In this document: one piece after another, positions 35,101 through 50,100 of the stretch
Numbering within the stretch: position 1 is the first letter of the stretch
Layout: every line of letters starts with the position of its first letter
Assembly (NCBI GenBank): GCA_013397935.1
Contig: VZRN01005845.1
Span: 63,115 to 127,114 of the forward strand
Length of the DNA stretch: 64,000 nt
Source of the DNA: Dasyornis broadbenti
Taxonomy: Eukaryota > Chordata > Aves > Passeriformes > Dasyornithidae
Direction: 5' to 3'
Notes under the pieces: model-generated
Seen by the model: only the letters and a program-made list of their open reading frames with translations
The model's database searches: none
What the model was told of the DNA's origin: nothing
Made by a program: the position numbers and the translations under genes

Positions 35101-38100
35101 TTTGATGAGAAATGTACTGTTTTCCTTTCTACACAAAAAACATTTTAGGTAAAAAAAGAAAACATTTATTGGATGCAGAAGGCTACCGTGATCTTGTTGC
35201 ACATATACAGAACTTCCTGAGATAAACAGGAATACTGCACTTTTTACAGTAGCATCTCAAAATACTACATTAAACAATGAAAAACATCATAACAGTAATC
35301 TATGAAGATCATCCTGTGGTTCTGTGAGTACAACAAATATTGCAATGAATGTGTTGTGTTATGTTATTAAAAGAATACTGCTGTGCTGATTTACCCATCT
35401 GCTGCTCTATAATAATTCTCAATACAAGTATCTAAGTAGGTCCTTATGTGTCTCTGGGCTCCATAAAACACCATTCTGCAGCATGCACGCTAACATATCT
35501 GTTGCTTGTTAGGAAGTCATTAATTCACAAGCAAAGGGCCATCATAAGAATAATAAAATAAATTTTAAAATGCCCAACAACATAATATGCAGAGCTGATT
35601 ACCATTAGTGGAAGACAGAAATAATTTTCTTTTGATGTTTTATGCTGTAATTGTTAAAAGGCATAATTATAATATTTTTATTAAATGGAATTATTGCTAG
35701 TGAAACCTGCTTATTAATCAGCTTAGAATACAGGACAAATTTGGGTGATGGGTGCATTTGTCCTGCGGGAAGGTTTCTTTTCCATGTCTGAATGGTGCTA
35801 GCCCTGCCTTCCTTCTCTGCAGCACATTGCCATGGGCATCTGAAGGGATGGTGAAGTCCTGCATGCTCCCCTGCCCAAATGGACAGAGGCAGATGGGGTC
35901 AGTTCACAGGGTACCCCTCTGGATGTGGTGTAAAATACAGGGACAGAAATCTCCTAATGCGGTTCTGAGGAGTGGGTTGGAAAGATACCAAAAAAATGGG
36001 TTCAAAACTTCTTTTACGTGCCCCAAAAGCTTCTGAACTCTCTTCCATACATAGTAGGCTTAATGAAATTGTAGACCTATTTTTATTCTTTTAACAGCTT
36101 GACGGGATGAACTAGAAGTTTAAGGACATGATAAGGTCATGCATGTGTTTGTGCCCTTTGATACTGTGCTTTTGTAACTTGTTTTGATTCCGCTGATGAG
36201 TGATTTTTTAAGCTGCTTGCAGCAGATTGATTCACACAACAATGACTAAAGGAGGCTCCAAAAATTGAAGGAGAGCTTGCTGATGGAATTGGTCCTCAGG
36301 GCACTACCAGCTCTGACTGCCCAGGGCCCAGAGTCCATTTCAGTTTTCCATTAGCTGCTGGATCTCCTGAGGAGAAAAGGAATTTAATTTTGTCTTTTTC
36401 TGAGAGATTTTTGCTCTGGGCTATCAGTGCCTTTGCTGGAGGCTGCTCACCCTTATTTGGTGAGGACAGAGAAGTGTGCCCCCGGGCAAAGCTGGGCAGT
36501 GAGGGACTGCCACATTATACAACGGCCATTAATACCCCAGCCCTGGAGTTGTAGGACGGCATTACCCTTTGGCTCCCAGAATAGCATTGCTAATCTTCAC
36601 AGATCCTTAAAAAACTCTTACGACTTCAAACTACAGAGATTAAAAATAATTGACTTGTCACCTATGAATACACAGTTGATCTGAAACAGCATGGTTATCC
36701 AAGGTTGTGCCAGAGTGATCTGAACTTGGTGTTTTGGCTGCCTAGCTCTTCCCTGAGAGGGATTTCCTGGCAGTGATGATGCTACAGGGTTAGTTAGCCA
36801 TCTCCCACCACACGTGGAAAGGAACAGTTTCTGTCCCTGCAAAACCTTGCGGTGTGTGAACTCATCATCTTACTTGAACCACTGTGGTCTCTACCAAGAG
36901 TCTATACACAATCAGCAGTGCCTTGTTTCCAAAATTTGCTCCTGAAAAATCTCTGAACTCAGTATGACAGCAGGAGAATAGCTCAGATGGTTTATCAGGA
37001 TTAATAAGCAAACATAGATGTACAGGCTAACCTAAGGCTTAGGTCACTAAGCCACCTTCCTTCCCAGCTGCCTGTCTTTCAGAATAGTCCTTAAACCTCT
37101 TAAGGCAGAGGGAGGAGGCATGCATTAAACAGCTCAGAATAACTATGAAATTTGTAGCTAATCCTGTGTGCTTCTTTCTTTCTCTCTGGGCCCAATTTCA
37201 AAAATATCACTGATTTCTCTGCTCTCAGAAACCTGAAGGAGGATTCATTTCACTCCATTTCATCTTCCCCCATTTCATAGACCCATAGAATGATAGAATC
37301 ATGTAGGTTGGAAAGGGCCTCAAAGATCATCGAGTCCAGGCATCCTTGGTTTGTTTTAGCTTCTGAGTACTTTCAGCTGTTCCTCAAAGGATGCATATGC
37401 ATTATTGAAGAAATACAGAGTTATTTGTAACTTTTGTGCTTTGATGCATCCCTAGGATCTGAAATTGCAGCTTGAGGACTCGACAGAGCTCCAGATACCA
37501 ACAGGCTATGGCCAGACTCATGAGTTTCATTAAGTAAACAGAGCTGGCATTTGTCATGGGGCTGGGGAGGCCTCAGCAAGCAAAGATTATTAAATAAGGA
37601 TGAAGAACAAAGCAGGGAATTAGGAGCTGCAGATCTTTAAGTGGTTTTGTAATCATTGCATTCTCACTGTTATGTAAGGAGATGAGGCTGTATTGACCAG
37701 ACTGTTACACAAGATTCTGCTTTGCCCACTTGAAGAGAACCTGAAAGGTTTGGGAACTTAGAAATTACCAGGACACTTGTTTTGGAGGAGCTGGAACTGC
37801 AGAGCCAGCTACGTGTCCTGGCTCTCAGACCTGTAGGCTACCCTGGCAAAACCTGGTGAAATCCAAAATGTCATCCAAGATGACAAACAATTTTATTTCT
37901 TTAAAATTAACAACTACGCCCTAACTCCCTGCCATCATTCACAATTTTGTTTCAAGATCACTGGAGAAGCAGGAAGACAGGGAAGTCACCAAGGCATCAG
38001 GCTGGGCCTTCTGCCCAGGAAAGCTGTACTGAAAAGACCTAGCCCTCTGCCCTCTATCATTGTCTCCTGGATGCTGGGCTTTAGCTTTCTGCACTCCTAA

Positions 38101-41100
38101 TTTTGAGCCTCTGCCTATGCTTTTGGGACCATCTTTCGCAACTTAAAGCAATAGGGAAGAGAGCAAAAACTAAAAAAAGGCAGACATGACAACACATTTT
38201 CCAGCAAATTCCTTGCTGAGAATTCTAGCAAATTTTTCTTGTTTGACAAATCCAAAAACATAACAGGACAAACCTCTAGGAAAAATACATTGAAGGCATA
38301 CATATTTTCTAGTGGCAGAGATGTTCTGTTTGGCAGATTTGGGTGCTTCTATATAATGCTCTTGGAATCTCAAGGGATGCATGAAAGACAACTCCTAAAA
38401 GTTGAATGCATATACTATCTCTGCCTAAACCACTTGATTATTATATTAGACTCTTACTGATTCTTTCTGAATTAATATGGAAATAAATAGAAAAAAAGAC
38501 AGTTACGCTTTAAAAAAACTCTTACAATTTCTTTAGATAAAAGAAGCAGCTTCCTGAACTTTTTAATATTAAAATTACTTTCCCCTTTATCTACATCATA
38601 ATTTAACAAGTAATATTTAAAAATAATTATGATTAATTGTACAAAGTTAATCTCCACTGCCTATTCACATAATGTGACAAAATTACAGTGTTACCTGATA
38701 ATGGTATGCTCCAAATGTTTTTTAAGCTCAATAAAAGCTGCAGTGTACCTGCTAATTTGTTTACACTTAAATGAAATTTTAAAAGAAACCCTAACCTTAT
38801 GCAGATTACCTACATATTATGGCTGAGTGATGCAAGGAAAATTCAACTGGACTATTACTTTGTAACACTTGTCTACTTGAATATTTTAAAATTTTGATTT
38901 TAAAGGGAAAATTTTATTGGAAATTCAGATTACCCTTTTTGAAATGCAAAAAAAAAAAGCCAAAGAAGGCAACTGAATTCTGCAATGCTATAATCGAAAT
39001 CTGAGACAGACATTGCTTTAATATCTCATGTAAAGAATTGGCCTTCCATGCGTGATGGTGCTGTGTCACTACTGGGGAATTACCTCTGGTCTAAATCTTT
39101 CAGATCATAACTCAAAACTCATAATACGAAATCCTACAGCCAAAAATTCAACTGTACTTGCATCAAGCAAATGATGATTTTAATGATAATGTAGCCTTTT
39201 AGCTGGTCATGACACATTATTATAGCATAAATTTGTACTATCACAGCAATGTGCCAAATCACTGGAAAACAAAATTAAGAATATGGAATTGTACCAATAA
39301 CTGTGGGAAGTACTTACAATATTACAAAATCTTTCTTTTTGGAACCAATATATAAAATTGAATGTAAAACATTTGGGGGGTAGTTTAGAAGGAGAAAAAA
39401 AGACATTCTTTAGTATAGCCTGTAAATAAATAGAGTAGTATTTGCAACCATGTGAAATATTCACAGAACATGGAATTTTTTATCAGGGTACTGCACCTTT
39501 CAAAGGTACGTAAGCCTATTGAGAAAAATTAGGTAACTACACTGCCTTGAAAACAGGAAAGCTTAATTTAACCTCCTAATTTGCAGTAATCAGGCTAGTT
39601 ACTTTACATTTGAGGTAATTTTATACAACATTACTCCAAATTAAGAAGAAGCAAATGATTTGGCTTTGTTGTTTTTGTTGCTTTTGTTGGATTGTGTCTG
39701 AAACTAATGGGAACAGAATTTTTACATCACCTTCAAAAAGTCCCAATATTTCAGGAAGACCTATAGATTTTGTTACTTCTGACAAGAATTCTTTCTAAGA
39801 CATATCTAGAGCCTTATTTTCTTCCAGCCCTTGATTTAGAAGCTGATTAATTTTTTGACATAGGGCTTTTATTGCTGGCTACAATGTGATAGCAATGACT
39901 GTCATAAAAAGAAAATAAGTTTTCTAGGCTTTTCTTGTTGTGAAGACGTTTATGAGAGTGATAAAGCCTTCAAAATCAGAAAAATCAAGAGTTATACTTC
40001 TCTGGGCAAAGTGGAAGTGCTATCTACATATGCTGGGCCAACACAAGGACCATGGAAAAGGAATAATGTAGAACAGCCTGCCTTGACACAATATCAGTTG
40101 ATATGGTTCTTCGCCCCATAATGTAATGCAGATGTTGCTGCTGCAGCCTTGTTGCCTTGGCTAAGCTGGCTGGTTAGAGTAAGCTAAGAAAAGTGTCAAA
40201 GGAGTCATTTCAGGCTGAAGAAATCCCTAAAGTTATATGTGTTGCTGAACTTATGTTTGCACAACTATTCAGAGACATGATACAAAAGAGGAAAGTAGTT
40301 CAGGAAAATTTAGGAAAATATTTCTCTGATTGTCCTCCTTACTGTCTGTTGCACCCAGTGTTATTGTGTCAGCTTTGGTAATGCCTGCGAACATGTAAGG
40401 ATGCAGCAAATGGGCCTAACAGCTCCTTAGGCAGCCTGACAATTCATATCACAGCAGCTATTCCTGATTCTGAGGACACAGCCAAGCAAGATAATCTGGG
40501 AAAGGAAGCCCAACTGAAGATGATATTTTCCAGGAAAGGAGAGTTAGCAAAGATTTCCTGAGCCATTATAGTTAATCCCACAAGAAGTCAAAGTGCTTAA
40601 GATTTAGGTTCCAGGTAGTTTTCGAAGCATTGCTCTCTAACACCCATTTTTGTTTTTGATCCTTTAAGAGCTCTTCATACCTTTTGTGACCATGTAGAAA
40701 GTGGCTAATACATTGTGCTAGGTAACCATTGTTCAGATGGGCCATGTCAATCTTTGACAGAATAATGTCTTCACTAGAATCTCTAGACTAATTGCTCCAT
40801 AGAGAAGAAAATAATATTCCTGTCTCACAACTCTTAAGAGGGTGGAAAAAGTAGAATGAAAAAACCAACTGAAAGTCAAATGAAGAATAACTTACAATAA
40901 TCAACAAAAGATCTCTGAAAAATATGACATCTTTCTATGGACATTTATATACTTTGCATGGAATATGAGGTGCAACCACTGCTTTCATAGAGAATTTTAT
41001 GGCCAAATAACTCTCATTTCCTCCTACTACAATACCAAAGATAGTGTACTTGACTAATCACATTCATGTCCCTGTAACCAAAAAAAGATAACATCTATTT

Positions 41101-44100
41101 ATATCCAGAACACAAAATCAGATGCTGAAAAGTCTACATGAAAAGTTGAACCATAAAGACATAGCAGGACAGCAGAGAAGGAGCTAGGATGAGAAAAAAA
41201 CGAAAGGTGGTCTACATCTCAACACTTATCTGCTTTGTTCAAAGCACAAAGAGTGAAGGGAAGCAGTTATTCCTTAGGGGAAAAAAAAAAAAAAGAGAAA
41301 AAAGGATAAAAATTAGCTAACTTGAGATTTAGTTTACATTGCTATGTAGTCATCCCTACACACAATAAAGTTCTATTGAAGTAACACATTTTTGCGTTTC
41401 TTATTATCTGTTCTACATCAAACATCCTTTTTTAACTTCTTTCTTTATATTTTAAATGGATTTATTTTAAAATCGTTTTTATCATTCTAATCTGCATAAT
41501 GATGTCAGATGAACTCTATCAGAGAACTACTTTACATTTTAAACTAAAAACACAAAGCAGAAAAATGATTACAGATTGACATCAGCTGGTGGCTCCTTAT
41601 CTAAAGATTTCTCAAACTGCTGTGGGGTGTCCATTTTTGTGCATCTACCAGCTTTTTCTCTGCATAAGAAGTGTAGCATAAAATACTGTTCTCTGACATG
41701 GTCTGTCCAATATTTTATAAATTTCAACAGAAAATACTTGAACTTGCGTAAGTTTCCTGCAGTGACACATACCTATTAATCCTCTATACTCTTCACAGTA
41801 ATCCTACCTTTTAAAATCCTATTTTCTTACATAGCAACAGACACTTATTCTTGTAGCTAGTTTCAATTAATGCCAAAAGAAACAATAAAAGAACTACAAC
41901 AGCATCCCATTTTCAATGCTTTACTTCATGTGTTAAATGGCTATGCAAATTCTGTTCTTCAGAGGTCATAAGAACCCAATCAATCAATCAACCAATCATA
42001 CTGTTCAATTTTTATTTTCAGTGGTGGCAAAACTTATCTGCAAGCTAGTGGGAAATGAATGACAGTGATCTGGGCTTCTGATTTAAAGAAAGAAAATATT
42101 TTAGAATAACTGTTAAATAATAGCAGTGCTGATTGTAGAATTTTTCCTTAGTTCTGCTTAGGAGCAAATAACACTTCCAATGTATTGTGGATACACGAGA
42201 CATTATTTTTCTAGATATGTTTTCACCTTTAACATCCGTGAAACCTTGTTTTGATGGATATAATAGCACTGAAATATGATACATATTCTCACTGAAAACC
42301 AAATACACATCAGTACACTTGGCAACTACTGCAATGTTTTAGGTGAACATAACTGTTTCCCCTCTAAAATTCATCATTAGGCTGCCTGAACTAGGATTGT
42401 CAGTTATGCATGGACTGAGATGCAGAGGGAATAAGAAAAGTAGGACGAAATAAACGTATTTGTATGTGCTAGCAGATTTATCATTTTTGTATTACAAATA
42501 GCTTAAGGGTGAAAAACACTGAGATAATTTTTCCCTAAAAAGGGACTCTTCAAATCTAATAAAGGAAATCCTTTAAAAAAAATAATTCGGTTGCACTTTT
42601 ATTTTAATAAACACATTATTTTTGAAAGTTTTCATTGGAAAGCTGTAGCAAAAGATAAACCTACTCCTTGTTATCTTGCCAATGTCATTATGTAAATAAT
42701 GCTTACAAGTATTAATGTATGAGTCATCAATACAACATTTGCTGGAATGCTACTTTCTGTACTCCTTGTAATAATGTCAAGGAAAGTGAACTTTGCAGTT
42801 ACAGTTCTGAACATTCAGCATCTTTATTTTTCAATGCTGCTAAGAATGATGAACAACTTTCAAATTTCACTGGCATATTTATTTGTTTGTTTGTTTGCAT
42901 GTTTAATTGTTAGCAAGACATTCCACAGAGGGCCAGAAAGGGCTGAAAAATCTTCACATTATAGCCCCTGTTTCTAAGAAACTTAGAAAAATTAAAAAGA
43001 CAGCTGTGTGCTTCGTGTATAGGGTCATTTAATTGTGAAACCACTGGTAGTCTGCACAAGAGACACACCAGAAAGGGTTAGTGCTTATTTAGTATGTTCC
43101 TGAGAAGAAAGCTTTTAGGACACAGTCTTTGTCACTAGTGTTGCACAGAAACAGCCCTGACTGGAAATGGTGTTTGTGCATTGACCAGGTACTCTGTGCT
43201 GAGCCAGATTTGTGAATACCTGTACAGTGCTGATAGATGAATCTGTACCTCACAGATGTGCCTGTGCCCTGTAGGTATACCTGTGCCCTACAGGTGTACC
43301 GGTACCTTACAGGTGTATCTGTGCCTTAATAGGTGTACCTGTACCTTTTACACACATCAGCACGTGAGATAACTGAGCCCAAGAAGCCAAACAGCTATGG
43401 CACCATTGTCTCTTTGGCATGAAATGCTCCGAGCTCACATGGTCTGCCTGCTGCCAAGACCAGAAGTGACCTCAATCTCCACATGGCATTGAATTGCTCT
43501 GTGAAGGTGTCCCCTTTCCTATCATATATCCACTAGTCATAGTAATTTCCATGAGTGGGGAGCTTAATTACTCTATTATCTCCAACCTAAAGAAAGGCAG
43601 GGAATGGTAAGGTTTGGCTTGAAGTTGAATTTCTATTGGTATTTTTATGGATGACTTGAGTGAAACAAGTTTTGACTGGGCTTTCAATCTATCACAAATT
43701 GTCAAAAAGCCTATCATGCTGCCATAATTCCTTTTAAACTATTTTCAGTTTACTGGCAATTTGGGTTTTTTTAGTGGAAATCCTAAGAGGGAGAGGGATA
43801 TCTGTAACAGGCTTCATCTGGAAGCAGCAAAGCCAATGAGGAGGTGAAATGCTGTTCACAGCTGTAATTACGTGCGCTCATCACAGTCCCACTTGCAGCC
43901 TATGAGGTTAATATTCCACACCTTGCATCCTAGAGGTTTTAAACTGGGAACACATGAAACACAGAGGAGAAAGTCCATGCACCTTTCAAGAGTGTTTTAT
44001 CATTTTGCTCTCTGTTATATACCTCCGAACATGGATGTCCTCAGATTAACTGAAGAGGCATTAGGCTGCTATAAATGGAATTATAGATCAATCTCAGGAT

Positions 44101-47100
44101 TAACGCTTTAGCAGAGCTTTCTGAGCAGATTCCTATTTTGAGAAAATGGAAGCCTATATGTGAAAAATATATTTTATGCTGAGAAGACCATATTAAATGA
44201 CTGAAGTTTTCCATAATGGTTTCTCTAGATTTAGATCAACTGTAAACTAGTCGTTATACTATATGATTTTTATAAGCTTCAGCAACAGAAATCATAACAA
44301 TTTGAAATTGTAAAAGTCCACTATTAAAGCATGGTTAGAGCAGGAAAAAATCAGGTCATATATCTGCAGAAAGCCAGCTGGGGAAAGCATGGGAGCAGGT
44401 TCAAGTTTGCCGACCATCTAATTATAACAGCGCTTCTATATGAAGGCTACTTTTAAGAGAAAGGAAATAATTTCTATCAAGAAGTTTTGTGTACTCTGCC
44501 ACTCACTGGATTAGTGACCCCTTTATTAGAAAGCAAAAACCAGAAAAGAATGAAGTAGCAAAGGAAACAAAATTTTGATCTTCATACCTTAGAAGCTGTT
44601 AAAGTACTGAAGGAACTGAATGTAAGCAAAAACTCAAATGACCAAATTATTTCTGAATTTGTGCATTTTGCACTTCCATTAACTTCTGTGGCTTGGAGAT
44701 AAAAGATTCTCATCTGTTTAATACAACACAGTGCCTAAATGTTCTACATAATGTCACAGACCCTTTATTTGTACAATAATAGCTGCCATTTCAGAGCCCA
44801 CAGTCAGCCATCCATTGACCACTCTTCACACATCTGTACTTAATTAAAAACTTTTCAGGATCAAATCCTACATTTTTCCAAAAATCCTAGGGCAGAGAAA
44901 AATCTGTAGAAAGGTTATAGGACGAAAAGTGAGTATATGGAATAAAGAAATCCTCTTATTTTTACCTCATCAACAACATACAACATTCCTTTTTTCCTGC
45001 CCTGACAAGCTGACTGAAGTTGCCACTTTATTCTCAGCTTAATCACATGAAAAGCATCACTGCCCTGTACTTGAAAAGCATTCGATCGATGCTTCTTGTT
45101 TCTAAAAGTATTCCTTAAATATAGTGTCCTTGGTAATAAATGAAAAATAAATTAATGAAAACAGAGTGCTTTTAACAATGCTAGAAAAGGAAAAGGAATA
45201 AAATCATTATACTGAATAGCGATTAAAATACAGGAAATCTGTAAAGCTCTGTAAAAAGTTGCAGTGGGCACAGGATATAAATCTTGCATCTTGCATCTTA
45301 ACTTGCTCCTTTGCATTTTTTTCTGTATAAAAATATCTGTTGGTCTCAAATATGCCAGTTTTATTTTCATTTGCCTGACATCCCTCGCTAGGAAGGTCAA
45401 TCTTCTCAATATCTAACATACCCTTACAAATGCTCACAGGCTATTGATCAGCATAAATTTCTGAGCTTTGCTGCACTCTAGCTTGATTCCCAGCTGCTCT
45501 ATTGTTTTACCTATTGCTGTACTTTGTTTTTCTGGGGGTTTAGTTCCTCATTTTGCTATTAGCTTGGAAACTGATCTACAGATTGGGATGTTCTTGCTGT
45601 AACCACAGTTCAACTCCACATTACATGGAAAGCTGAAATTTTCTGTTAAACTAGGTATGAAACACCTGAAAAAACAGGATATCTGCATGGACTGGAAGAG
45701 GTGCTGTACTAACACATCCTCTGGACACACATGGCCTTCTCTGGTGGAGGGACTACATTCCAACCCACCTAGTTTGTTTAACCAAACAGGCCACCCCTCA
45801 CTGGTCTGGTATCTGTGACCCCAAGAATTATAAAATACAGACAAGGGAGAAGGCAGTAGGGGGAAGCGCTTTCTCCTGTGTTGACTATGCAGCCATACCC
45901 TGCAGTCCTCCAAGGATGTGTTCTTGAAAATTATGGTGGTGAGCAATATGATGGGCAATGAAGCAGTTTTTCTGTAAGACTGATTTCCTGGTCAGTGCTG
46001 TTTTCCTATTCTTTAGCCTGTATTGATCTTAGCTCATCTGAGGAAGAACGGGGATGAAGACAAAAGTTCAGAAAGATGTAGCAAGAAATGTCCTGGTAAA
46101 AGAGGGAGTTCAATCAGACAGATGAGGCAGCTGAGCTCTCTCAGGACAGCGATCCTGAAAGCTGTGCTGAAAAGGCAGCATGTTCTCCGGCTGTCAACCC
46201 TGGTGCAGCCCTTCATGCCTCTCTGTTCTTAACACTATATATACCATCCATCTACATTTAAAACACATTTTAAATCCCCTCAAGCATCTGTCCTCTACTT
46301 CTCATGAGAGCAGTTGCTTTGATAGTGGCAGCTCAGCCACTTCATGTATGAGTGATGACAGCCTGCAGAGCAGGGTGGCACAACTCTGTAACACCAGATA
46401 GAGAAGTAACAATTAGCAGATGGTTCCTATTTTGTTTTAAGTGACTTTGGCCACTGCCACAGCAGCTAAAGGTGAGCAAATGCTTCTTCTGTAACCTGCT
46501 TTGATTCTACTCTCCTCACTTTTACATTAATCCAGAATCTGAAGGTCTCAACAAATTTGAAGGTTTCACAATACTGCAGAGCCATGCCCCAGGCCGCTCA
46601 GCATTGTAATGAGTGGAGGGCTCAAGGCGGCCAGTGCCAGGACTTTACAAGCTTTAGGCAGTGCTCAAGACAGACCCAGAAAAAGGTGCTACACAGAAGT
46701 ACCAGATGATCGTGTCTTCAGCCTTGCCTGTACTACTAAGGAAAATATATATTGTCTGTCTGAGAGTCAGCTATGTTACAGAGAGCTGATTGCAATCATA
46801 AGCAGTTATTGCAGTAGAAAGGAGGGTAAATTAGAAATGCAGCCTGGATAAACTACTTGACCTCTTCATTCAGTAGTGTTTGGTCTTGCAATTGTACGCT
46901 GTGTGTTAACTTCTCATCTGAGTTATGATTTCCTCTCTGCCACACGTTCAATATAGTACTCTGAGAAAATCCATTTAAATCCGTTTATCTACACTGCATT
47001 TCATCTTCAGTTAAGTGCAGGCCATATTTCCCCTTTGTCTAACACTGTTGTAAGAACTTAGTAACTTTGAGCACACCAGTGTTTTCATATGCTTATGTAC

Positions 47101-50100
47101 AAGCACAGGATAAGCCATGGATAGAAGAATAACCAGTGAACTGGAAATGACATCTCTTTTTCAGAATTGTTTCTGGACATTTTTTTAAGTGCTCCTGGAA
47201 AGTACTAACAGAAGTCCTACTCCAAGCCCTCCAAGCACAGTCACACTTCTTCACTTCTAGTGCACCTTAAAGGCAACCCTGTCCACAAGTTTTGGGAGCA
47301 GAGCACAAAGAAGAGCCTGCAGGCTACAACTCACAAACAAAGCAACAGTATGAGATTAAAAGAATAAAGAAAATAAGCTTTACCTGGTTCAGATCAAAGA
47401 TGTCAAACACTCGTTTAATGTATACATCTCCCTGTGGATCCAGCCCTTGAAGATCCAAAAGTTTCTTGAATTCGTGCAGACTAAGCAGCCCAGATGGACA
47501 TTCTCTCATAAATTTGCTGTAATAATGGTGCATCTGTGCAGGGGCATCTGGTAACGATTCTTGAGCGCCCATGTTGTTACACAGTAAGTGTCCCTTTTTG
47601 TCTGTTCACATTTTCATCTCTCAGATTCAAGGTCTTGCTCAAGACCACAACTCAGCTTAATATGGCTTTTAAATGGCCACGTTAAACATCTTACAGCGTA
47701 AGTTTCTATTTTTATTTTGTGCCTCCTGAGAGATTACCTTTAATGCCCAGGTCTAAAATAGATGGGATTTCACAATGTGGCTAAAGTAGAAGCAAAGAGA
47801 ATCATGGTCAAATTATAGTTCATCACTCTCCCATTGATTACAAACACACCTCTTAAAAAAAAAAAAAAAAAAAGATATTCTAAAGGTGATTGATTTTGAA
47901 TTATATACAAACCATTAGCAACATGTAAGAGTCTAATCCTGGAATAACTGTAAAGAATAGCTATAATTTTTGATGCAAATAAAGATGGAAAAAGTTGAGA
48001 GTGCAAACAGAAATGCCTGTTATTGCATCCACTTTGCTGTAAGTGGATTAAGCCTTTCTAAAAATTGATCCCTTTGGACTCCTCCTTGAAGTACTTTTTA
48101 TCATAAATATGCTGTGTGGGATCTTGTATTTGTGTGCAAATCGCATTCTATTTCTTCCCTCTCAGCATGGCTTTCCAGATTAAACACACAATTTTGGTCA
48201 CCAGCCTTGTCACAGAACTTGAGTGAAAGAGGAATCACTTACAGTAACTTCCTTAACAAGAAGCAACTTAGTCTGGTCAGTAAATTAAAAACAGGTTTGC
48301 TATTGGTCACTGCTGCAGTCCTGCTTTTTATTTTAAAGCTTTCAGAAGCTGAATTCCTTCTTCCTCCATAAGCTCAGAGTAGGGGTTGGGTATCAGTAAT
48401 ACTTCTGTACTGATTAGCTTTTATACAAGGAGATGAGCGGCTCAGGAGCGTTACTGTAGGACAAAGAAATGTGGAGCTATAAATATCAGTGTAAACATCC
48501 TATAGGATATTAGTGATTCAGAAACAAGACACTGCCACTCATCCTTTCCATTTATAATCACAAAGTGGAGTTAAATACACAGTCTTGTGAGGTGGTGAGT
48601 GCCCATGAAAAGTGACAACTATCCTCCAGCCTGACTTCAGCCAGAGAACAATCAATATCTTCTAGGATCAGGTCAGTTTTTGAGAAGGACTCCGATACTC
48701 TTAATGATCTGTGCTACAGCTCTCTCCACAGGGACATTAATATCATATACTTCAAAATATGGAATACGAGTAAGAAAGCTTGAACACTTCTCAGGTACCC
48801 ATGAACCTCTGAAGATCAAACAGGAAGATACAGACATTGTCATCAGTTTAGCCTAAACTGGTTCAGAAGGCAAAGAATATGGAGCAAAGTGGGTAGCTCA
48901 TGTGCTGTCTTCCCTCCAGAGACTGCCTCTCAGCCTTGGGGCTGCTGAGTGGTCCTAGTGACTGAGGGAGAATGAGAACACCCTGTGCAGGCATTTCATC
49001 TGCAGATATGTGCTGGCTAGAACAGTGAGGGTGAATGAAGAGGATATGAAGACAAGGGAGGGGAAAGGAATGTAAACAAACCTCTTGGGGATGCACAGTC
49101 TGACCACAATCCTGAACTTTCTTCTTCAGCCATCATGCCCTGCTCTTAAAGGAATGACCAGGGATTGTGTCAAACAGCAGAGAAAGACAAGTATTGTGGT
49201 TTAGCATCAAGTGGCAACTAAGACAGTTGTGCTCTCACCCCACCCTGCCCTTGGTGGGATGGGGAGGAGAATAGGAAAAACTGGTAAAACTCGTGGGTTT
49301 AGATAAGAACAGTTTAATAACTGAAATAAAATAACTAAACTAATAATAATAATAATAACAATAATTCAAGAGAGGAATAAAACCCAAGAAAAGCCAGTGT
49401 TGTACACTACAATTCCTCACCACATGCTGAGCGATGCCCAGCCCGTCCCTGAGCAGCGACTAGTCCCTCCCAGACAGCTCCCCCTAGTTTATATACTGAG
49501 CATGACATTCTGTGGTATGGAATATCCCTTTGGCTGGTTTGTGTCAGCTGTCCTGGCTGTGCTCCCTCCTGGCTTCTTGTGCACTTCCTCAGTGGCAGAG
49601 CATGAGACACTGACAAGTCCTTGACTTGGGATGAACACTACACAGCAACAACTAAAGCATCAATGTGTTATCAATATTGCTCCTACTAAATCCAAAACAC
49701 AGCATTGTACCAGATATTAGGAAGAAAATGAACGCTATCCCAGCTGAAACCAAGACTGTTAACCAGTCAGGAGTTCAGTTCCGGAGTACCAGGAATAAGA
49801 CTTATACAGGCTGTAAATTTGACATGATATGGTTAGGTTAGCAACTATCCATCAATAACTCACCCAGTGCTAGTCATCTTTCCTCTTCTCTCTCTTTCAC
49901 TTGGGCAGTGACAGCTCTCTTCTGTCTCTTCACATGACCTTGTACAGACATTGGTTACAGGATTTCACTTAGGCACAGGGAACTTGGGAATTGCTCACAT
50001 ATACTGCTTCCTCTCCCCTTCCGCCTCTTTTCTCCCCCTCAAACCACACACTACTTTTGCTTGTTGCTTCCAAATAGCAAGTCTTGTGTAAGTGTACCCA

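Larger units (their letters stand above)
32597..47383 (-). other. Intron between exon 2 and the proximal first exon
   Basis: About 14.8 kb with CR1 fragments at 33685 and 37278 and a minisatellite at 43242. No further GCAP exon was recognised on the minus strand. Confidence 0.7.

Noticed and set aside
45548..45958. 136-codon minus-strand frame
   Set aside because: It has no recognisable domain and lies inside the GCAP intron between unique sequence. At this length chance is likely.
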